Positions 57,585-64,000 of a stretch of 64,000 bases of DNA are shown here, in pieces. Source of the stretch: Blastochloris viridis (lineage in GTDB: Bacteria; Pseudomonadota; Alphaproteobacteria; Rhizobiales; Xanthobacteraceae); contig NZ_CP012946.1 of assembly GCF_001402875.1 (NCBI RefSeq), positions 784,001 through 848,000 of the forward strand. The letters run 5' to 3'. A program made the translations under genes and the position numbers. Each line of letters opens with the position of its first letter. Position 1 is the first letter of the stretch. Under the pieces are notes generated by a model. The model had not been told where the DNA came from. It worked only from the letters and a program-made list of their open reading frames with translations, and did not search any database.

Positions 57585-58820
57585 ATGCCGCAGACCGCGC
57601 TGCCGCGCTTTGCCACCGCCGCTGACGCCGCCATGCGGCTGCGGCCCGACCAGCCGGTCTATTGCTTCCGGCCGGCGGTGCTGGCCGCCGACATCGCTGC
57701 CTTCCGCTCCGCGTTCCGCGGCAAGATGGCGTACGCGGTGAAGACCAATGGCGAGCCGATGGTGCTGTCGGCGCTGGCGCGGGCCGGGGTCGATTGCTTC
57801 GACGTGGCGAGCCCGGCCGAGTTCGCCGCGGTGCGGGCGGCGGCGCCTCACGCCGAGCTGCTCTACATGCACCCGGTCAAGGCGCTGTCCGACATCCGCC
57901 TCGCCCTTGAGGGCTACGGCATCCGCACCCTTGCGCTCGACCACGAGGACGAGGTCGCCAAGATTCTCCGCGTCGTTCGCGCCATGGACATCGACCCCGG
58001 CGAGGTGACGCTCTACGTCCGCCTCGCCACCAAGGGCGAGGCGGCCTACGAGCTGTCGAAAAAGTTCGGCGCCGCACCCGGCCACGCCGTCGAACTGGTC
58101 CAGCGCATCGCCGGCATCGGCTTCCAGGTCGGTCTTGCCTTCCACGTCGGCAGCCAGGTCGAGGACCCCGACGCCTACGACCAGGCGCTGGCGATCGCCG
58201 CCGCGGTGCGCCGTCGCGCCGGGGTCGCGATCGCCGGGCTCGACATCGGCGGCGGGTTTCCCGCCCGCTATGGCCGCGAACCCGGCCGCAAGACCGCGCC
58301 TGCGCCCGACCTTGCGGCGTTGCTGGAGGAGATCCAGGGCGAGGTGGCCGAGTTCGGCTTTTCCGACGTGCCGCTGATCGCCGAGCCCGGCCGGGTGATC
58401 GTCGCCCGCGCGCTGTCGGTGATCGTGCGGGTGCTCCTGAAGAAGGGCCAGCGCGTCTACATCAATGATGGGGTGTGGGGCTCGCTGTCCGACAGCTGGA
58501 CCGGCAGGATACCGCTCCCCGTGCAACTGTTACCCGATCCGGCCCGCAGGCGCCGGTCCGGCAACCCGGCCAAGATCGAGCCGTTCCGGGTGTGCGGCGC
58601 CACCTGCGATTCGGTCGACATCCTGTCGCGGCCGTTCTGGCTGCCGGAGAGCGTCGATACCGGCGACTGGATCGAGATCGGCCACATCGGGGCCTATTCG
58701 CTCGGCCTTCGCACCCACTTCAACGGCTTCTATCCCGACACCTTTGTCGAGGTGGACGAGGCGTTCGACATCGACGCCGCCGACGGCGCGATGGAGCCGG
58801 CGCAAGCGGCGGCGCGGTAG
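57585..58820 (+). CDS. Second fold-III PLP decarboxylase (ornithine-decarboxylase paralogue)
   Basis: The 411-residue protein is homologous to the decarboxylase at 4007: the PLP-lysine block MAYAVKTNGEP (about Lys53), the GSQVED and GGGFPAR blocks, EPGR and CGATCDSVDI with the catalytic Cys. It is longer and only moderately similar, with Arg-rich insertions (DPARRRRSG). It may act on another amino acid or polyamine intermediate, or be a duplicated ODC; substrate residues cannot be assigned safely. No leader comparable to that of the first gene is seen. Confidence 0.85.
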   Translation: MPQTALPRFATAADAAMRLRPDQPVYCFRPAVLAADIAAFRSAFRGKMAYAVKTNGEPMVLSALARAGVDCFDVASPAEFAAVRAAAPHAELLYMHPVKALSDIRLALEGYGIRTLALDHEDEVAKILRVVRAMDIDPGEVTLYVRLATKGEAAYELSKKFGAAPGHAVELVQRIAGIGFQVGLAFHVGSQVEDPDAYDQALAIAAAVRRRAGVAIAGLDIGGGFPARYGREPGRKTAPAPDLAALLEEIQGEVAEFGFSDVPLIAEPGRVIVARALSVIVRVLLKKGQRVYINDGVWGSLSDSWTGRIPLPVQLLPDPARRRRSGNPAKIEPFRVCGATCDSVDILSRPFWLPESVDTGDWIEIGHIGAYSLGLRTHFNGFYPDTFVEVDEAFDIDAADGAMEPAQAAAR

Positions 58821-58935
58821 TCTCTCGCAGTCGGTCCGGCCGAGCGTCGGATGGTCTGCATCCGCGGCAGCCGTGGATCATGGCTGCTCGGGTCCGGCTG
58901 AAGCTTCGCCCGACGGGCGACCGCCAGCCACCCGC

Positions 58936-59592
58936 TCAGCCCCAGCGCACCTCGAACACGCAGGCCGGATCGCCCAGCGCTTCGCAGGCGATCTCGACCA
59001 CCGTTGCGGCCGGGCTGACCAGCACCTGGAACAGCCGCTGGAAGGTCGAGGCGTAATAGTCGCACACCGGCACGTCGCTGGTGGCGCCTCGGCTGATCGG
59101 GCCGCCGGCGATGGTGAAGCGCAGCGGCGAGCCGGACATGATGTGGAAGGCGCCGCCGCCGGTGAAGGTCCAGGCGTTGCGGCGAATCGCGGCCATCAGC
59201 AGCCGGGCGGCGGGCGAGGGCGGCAGCATCTTGAGCAGAATCTGCACCCCGCGCGGGATGCGGTGGGCGAGCAGATAGTCGCCGGTGGTGCGCCCGGCTT
59301 CGCGGGCGATCTCGCGGGCCCGCTCAAGGCCGAGCGTGGAGCGCAGCGCCTGGTGCAGCAGCATCACCTCGCGGTCGTCGACCATGTGGTTGGGCGGGCT
59401 GGCGAGATAGCCCTCCAGGCCCACGCTCTGGAACAGCGCCACCGTTTCGTCGCGGCCGACGTCGGTTTCCAGCGCCTCGGCGACCCGGGTGATCGAGTTC
59501 GGTCCAATCCGCGCGACGTCGCCGGTATCGTGCCCAGCGTCATGGCCGGTGTTTTCTCCACCGTTCTGTTGCACCAGCATCGGCTTCTCCAT
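58936..59592 (-). CDS. bchJ: BchJ, V4R-domain photosynthesis protein
   Basis: The 218-residue protein has the start ARIGPNSITRVAEAL, the GVQILLKMLPPSPAARLLMAAIRRNAWTFTGGG stretch (split over the V4R domain), and CDYYASTFQRLFQVLV with C-terminal CEALGDPACVFEVRW. BchJ was named bacteriochlorophyll 4-vinyl reductase, but is now thought to be a non-catalytic helper. I chose the ATG at 59592; upstream starts add an unconserved hydrophobic stretch. Confidence 0.9.
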   Translation of the reverse strand: MEKPMLVQQNGGENTGHDAGHDTGDVARIGPNSITRVAEALETDVGRDETVALFQSVGLEGYLASPPNHMVDDREVMLLHQALRSTLGLERAREIAREAGRTTGDYLLAHRIPRGVQILLKMLPPSPAARLLMAAIRRNAWTFTGGGAFHIMSGSPLRFTIAGGPISRGATSDVPVCDYYASTFQRLFQVLVSPAATVVEIACEALGDPACVFEVRWG

Positions 59593-59858
59593 TCTCGCGA
59601 TCGAGCGAACGCACGTCATCAATCCAAGCGCGACGCCACAAAATGCCAAACAAACACAAATCACTCGGCCCGGCGGCGCCGAGACGAGTGTCAAGCAAAC
59701 TTAACGTACACTTTTCGTGACATCTTGTGAAATCGTTTCGCTGCCGGATCCGCTCTCGGGCGCCTCCGCCACAGTTGACACGGCGGTTGCCGGCCAGCTA
59801 CACGCTGCGCTCCCAATTCAACCGGTGGCCCGCGCTTCCGGTCGCCGAGGAACGTGTC

Positions 59859-59984
59859 ATGAAGGTCCGTAATTCGCTGAAGTCCCTGCGCGGGCGCCAC
59901 CGCGACAACCGCCTGGTGCGCCGCAAGGGTCGTGTCTACGTCATCAACAAGACCCAGCGCCGGTTCAAGGCCCGTCAGGGCTGA
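59859..59984 (+). CDS. rpmJ: 50S ribosomal protein L36
   Basis: The 41-residue protein begins [25 protein letters not shown] and ends [12 protein letters not shown], the alphaproteobacterial L36 type without zinc cysteines. The ATG at 59859 follows GAGGAAC. A strong terminator follows at 60066. Confidence 0.97.
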   Translation: MKVRNSLKSLRGRHRDNRLVRRKGRVYVINKTQRRFKARQG

Positions 59985-60065
59985 GCAACACGGCCGAGCC
60001 TGGCATGGCTTGGCCGAGCGCTGAGACGGACTTGCCGGTGTGCCGGCGTCCGGTCGCCAACCTGC

Positions 60066-60099
60066 AAAGAGCCGCACCTGCTGCGGCTCTTTGGCTTTT
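60066..60099 (+). terminator. Rho-independent terminator after rpmJ
   Basis: An 11-pair stem AAAGAGCCGCA / TGCGGCTCTTT around a CCTGC loop, then GGCTTTTC. It clearly ends the rpmJ transcript. Confidence 0.92.
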
Positions 60100-60148
60100 C
60101 ACGCAGCTTCGATTTGGCCGCGGCGCGTGCTGGCCCTAATGTCGCGGC

Positions 60149-60781
60149 ATGGCCGTGTTCCGCTGCGTCCTCGCTCTCCTCGTCATTGCCGCTGTGGACG
60201 TGCCCGCGTTCGCGCTGGAGTTGGCGGACGATCGCGTCCAGGGCCTGCGCGAGCCGGAGCTGCCGCCGGAGCCGCCCAAAGACCTGAAGCGCCCGCAGGG
60301 CCGCACCGATCTCGACCGCCTGTTCAGCCTGCTCAAACGAGCGCCCGACCGCGACGCCGCCAAGGCGATCGAGGCGCGGATCTGGGGGCAGTGGTACCAG
60401 TCCGGCAGCGTCACCGCCGACCTGCTGATGTCGCGGGCGAGCGCCGCCGCCGAGGCCAAGGACACCGACCTTGCGCTCGAACTGCTCGACGCCGTGGTGG
60501 CGCTGGCGCCCGATTACGTCGAGGGTCGCAACCGGCGGGCGACGCTGTATTATTTGCGCAAGGACTTCAGCAGCGCGCTCAACGATCTCGCCGAGGCGCT
60601 GGCGCGCGAGCCGCGCCACTTCGGCGCCCTGGTCGGGCTCGGCCTGATTTTCCAGGAGCTCGGCCAGGACAGCCAGGCGCTGGAGGCGTTTCGCCAGGCG
60701 CTGGCGCTCAATCCCTATCTCGATCGCGTGCCGGATTTGATCGAGGACCTGACGGCAAAGGTCGAAGGCCGCGATATCTGA
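60149..60781 (+). CDS. Tetratricopeptide-repeat protein with signal peptide
   Basis: The 210-residue precursor has a short signal (FRCVLALLVIAAVDVPAFALE) and then TPR-like helices. Two units read as DLALELLDAVVALAPDYVEGRNRRATL and ALNDLAEALAREPRHFGALVGLGLIF, separated by one turn of similar spacing. It is likely a periplasmic scaffold. The partner is unknown. Confidence 0.85.
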   Translation: MAVFRCVLALLVIAAVDVPAFALELADDRVQGLREPELPPEPPKDLKRPQGRTDLDRLFSLLKRAPDRDAAKAIEARIWGQWYQSGSVTADLLMSRASAAAEAKDTDLALELLDAVVALAPDYVEGRNRRATLYYLRKDFSSALNDLAEALAREPRHFGALVGLGLIFQELGQDSQALEAFRQALALNPYLDRVPDLIEDLTAKVEGRDI

Positions 60782-62173
<1,392 letters not shown>

Positions 62174-62183
62174 GTTGGTTGCC

Positions 62184-62397
62184 GTCGTCCCGGGTGCGGC
62201 CTGGCCGCGACCTGGGACGAGGGCCCTTCCCCGCGGCTCATGCGGTTTTCGCATGATCACGTCGGGTTCCCGCCCCGGACCTCGCCGAGAATTTTGGATT
62301 AGCCGGGATCTTGGTGCGACCGGCCAACGAAACCCCGGCCTGATCGGCCGGAGTTCGCATCATTCGTCACCCCGGCCGCCGGCGAGACGGGATGACG
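62184..62397. repeat. Cluster of palindromic repeats between convergent TRAP genes
   Basis: It contains a gtcgtcccgggtgcggcc...gacctgggacgag inverted repeat (62184-62222), then a block with cggcctgatcggccgga (62328-62344) and gtcaccccggccgccggcgagacgggatgac (62366-62396). These match element families elsewhere in the window and may form a bidirectional transcript end. Confidence 0.6.
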
Positions 62398-62410
62398 CTG
62401 GGATATGCCG

Positions 62411-64000
62411 TCAGTCCGCCCGAGGAGGGGCGTCTTGCGGTTCGGGCTGCGTGCTGTCGGGCGCCTGCAGCTCGGGCGACAGGCCGGGAGCCTCGGGCAG
62501 GCTCGGCGGCTGGATGTTGAGCGGCAGGTCGTCGCTTGGCGGCATTGGCACGTCGATCTGGATGGTGGCGGGATCGACCGTCGGCGTGCTGGACTTATAG
62601 TGCATCACCATGCCCGGAAACAGAATCACCAGCGTCACCATGACGAGCTGGATTGCCACGAACGGCACCGCGCCCCGGTAAATCTGGGCGGTGGTGATGC
62701 CATCGGTATGCTTGCCGGTGACACGGTCGAGGTAGCTGTCCTTTGGCGCCACCGACCTTAGGAAGAACAGTGCAAAGCCGAACGGTGGGTGCAGGAAGCT
62801 GGTCTGCATGTTCACCGCCAGCATCACGCCGAGCCAGACGAGGTCGATGCCGAGGTGCTCGGCGGCCGGCCCGATTAGCGGGATCACGATGAAGGCGAGC
62901 TCGAAATAGTCGAGGAAGAACGCCAGCACGAAAATCAAGACGTTCACGAAGATCAGGAAACCAGTCTCGCCGCCCGGCAGCGAGGTCAACAGCTCCTCAA
63001 CCCAGCGGTGGCCGTTGACGCCGTAGAAGGTGAGCGAGAACACGCGCGCGCCGAGCAGGATGAACATCGCGAACGCCGACAGCTTTGCGGTCGATTCGGT
63101 CGCCTGCTTGAGAAGCTTCAAGTTCATGCGGCCCTTGACCGCGGCGAGCAGCAACGCGCCGGTCGCGCCCATCGCGCCGCCCTCGGTCGGGGTGGCAACG
63201 CCGACGAAGATGGTGCCGAGCACCAGGAAGATCAGCGCCAGCGGCGGCACCATCACGAACACCACCTGCTCGGCCAGCCGTGACAGCAGCTTGAGGCGGA
63301 GCAGCCGGTTGAGGACCGCAAGCGCGAACGCGATCAACATGCCGGCTGACAGCGTCAGCACCACATAGTCGGCGCCAGCCTTCACGGTGGAGAAAGTCTG
63401 CATCAAGGTGATGGCGCCGGTGGCGGAGATGATCGTCACCACCAGCAGCGACAGCCGGCGGGTCTTGCCGTCGGCGTCGCGCAACGTCTGCGCGTCCGGC
63501 GGCAGGCCGGGCGCCGCGGCCGGGTTGATCATGGAGGAGGCGAACACCCACAGCGCATAAAGGCCAGCCAGCATCAGGCCGGGAATGAAGGCGCCCTCGT
63601 ACATGTCGCCGACCGGACGCTGGAGCTGGTCGGCCATCACGATCAGCACCAGCGACGGCGGGATGATCTGCGCCAGCGTGCCGGAGGCGGCGATGACGCC
63701 GGAGGCGAGGCGACGGTCGTAACCGTAGCGCAGCATGATCGGCAGCGAGATCAGCCCCATCGAGATCACCGAGGCGGCGACCACGCCGGTGGTGGCGGCG
63801 AGCAGGGCGCCGACGAAGATCACGGCATAGGCGAGACCGCCGCGCACCGGGCCGAACAGCTGGCCGATGGTGTCGAGGAGATCCTCGGCCATGCCGGAGC
63901 GCTCCAGCACCAGGCCCATGAAGGTGAAGAACGGGATCGCCAGCAGCACGTCGTTGTTCATCGTGCCGAAGACGCGCTCGGGCAGAGCCTGCAAAAAATC
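62411..64000 (-). CDS. TRAP transporter large permease (DctM family), 5' truncated by window
   Basis: The frame is open to the window edge. About 527 residues with many hydrophobic helices include the DctM blocks TTGVVAASVISMGLISLPIMLRYGY, ASGTLAQIIPPSLVLIVMADQ and TPTEGGAMGATGALLLA. An extra segment near residue 155-190 (ALWVFASSM...TRRLSLL) enlarges the usual DctM. The protein ends in a Pro-rich tail of about 60 residues (from TPTVDPATIQ to PPRAD). It is the likely partner of the binding protein 61082-62173, although on the other strand; the small permease lies outside the window. Confidence 0.9.
   Translation of the reverse strand, partial: DFLQALPERVFGTMNNDVLLAIPFFTFMGLVLERSGMAEDLLDTIGQLFGPVRGGLAYAVIFVGALLAATTGVVAASVISMGLISLPIMLRYGYDRRLASGVIAASGTLAQIIPPSLVLIVMADQLQRPVGDMYEGAFIPGLMLAGLYALWVFASSMINPAAAPGLPPDAQTLRDADGKTRRLSLLVVTIISATGAITLMQTFSTVKAGADYVVLTLSAGMLIAFALAVLNRLLRLKLLSRLAEQVVFVMVPPLALIFLVLGTIFVGVATPTEGGAMGATGALLLAAVKGRMNLKLLKQATESTAKLSAFAMFILLGARVFSLTFYGVNGHRWVEELLTSLPGGETGFLIFVNVLIFVLAFFLDYFELAFIVIPLIGPAAEHLGIDLVWLGVMLAVNMQTSFLHPPFGFALFFLRSVAPKDSYLDRVTGKHTDGITTAQIYRGAVPFVAIQLVMVTLVILFPGMVMHYKSSTPTVDPATIQIDVPMPPSDDLPLNIQPPSLPEAPGLSPELQAPDSTQPEPQDAPPRAD

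Noticed and set aside
59689..59706. Possible PpsR/CrtJ-type site (TGT-N12-ACA) upstream of bchJ
   Set aside because: The right half reads ACG instead of ACA and there is no second copy nearby, so it is not called.

Overview
This window is GC-rich, densely coding DNA from a purple photosynthetic alphaproteobacterium (Hyphomicrobiales). I place it in or very near Blastochloris (formerly Rhodopseudomonas) viridis. The mature cytochrome c2 (10895-11278) and the homospermidine synthase (5971-7404) agree, as far as I can recall, almost residue for residue with the characterised B. viridis proteins, including Trp229, Glu210, Glu237 and His296 of the synthase. A BchJ homologue and the nitrogenase-protecting protein CowN fit a nitrogen-fixing phototroph. 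The species call rests on memory, not on a database search.

Layout. 1-3.1 kb: end of a LivF-type ABC ATPase, a PaaK-like ligase and ferrochelatase. 3.1-7.5 kb: repeats, a long leader that I read as the alphaproteobacterial speF RNA motif, ornithine decarboxylase, a GNAT acetyltransferase and homospermidine synthase; together these form a putrescine-to-homospermidine module. 7.5-11.5 kb: malate synthase A carrying a roughly 470-residue Lys/Ala/Thr-rich tail, divergent from cytochrome c2. 11.5-16.4 kb: an APH-like/P-loop kinase protein, cowN, a DMT transporter and small conserved proteins. 16.6-17.9 kb: an AT-rich two-gene island of unknown function. 17.9-24.8 kb: lutABC, a lipoprotein, a DUF3422 protein, a MogA-type protein and cobF. 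24.8-29.6 kb: an HWE-family histidine kinase divergent from a Crp/Fnr regulator, then ilvD.

29.8-31.5 kb: a second AT-rich island, an ABC/AAA-type ATPase coupled to a small PD-(D/E)XK-like protein and resembling a phage-defence module. 32-37.7 kb: the conserved murA-DUF2948-hisD-UPF0262-LMW phosphatase-maf-yacG cluster, without infA. 37.8-45.1 kb: xseA, DUF2093, lpxK, waaA, a DUF374 acyltransferase, a cysQ-like phosphatase and pmbA. 45.4-50.2 kb: DUF6101, ubiA, a secreted protein, sodium-pump decarboxylase beta and gamma subunits without alpha, and rsmE. 50.6-58.8 kb: small stress or envelope proteins, an SDR and a glycosyltransferase, an outer-membrane barrel, GST, rlmJ, an RNase T2/lipoprotein pair and a second fold-III decarboxylase. 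58.9-64 kb: bchJ, rpmJ, a TPR protein and a convergent TRAP transporter pair (binding protein and truncated large permease).

Most genes are housekeeping or envelope genes in an order familiar from Hyphomicrobiales. The accessory content is the two AT-rich cassettes and several families of palindromic intergenic repeats. The best candidates for new biology are the tailed malate synthase and the two AT-rich cassettes. I saw no tRNA, rRNA, CRISPR array, transposase or integrase.
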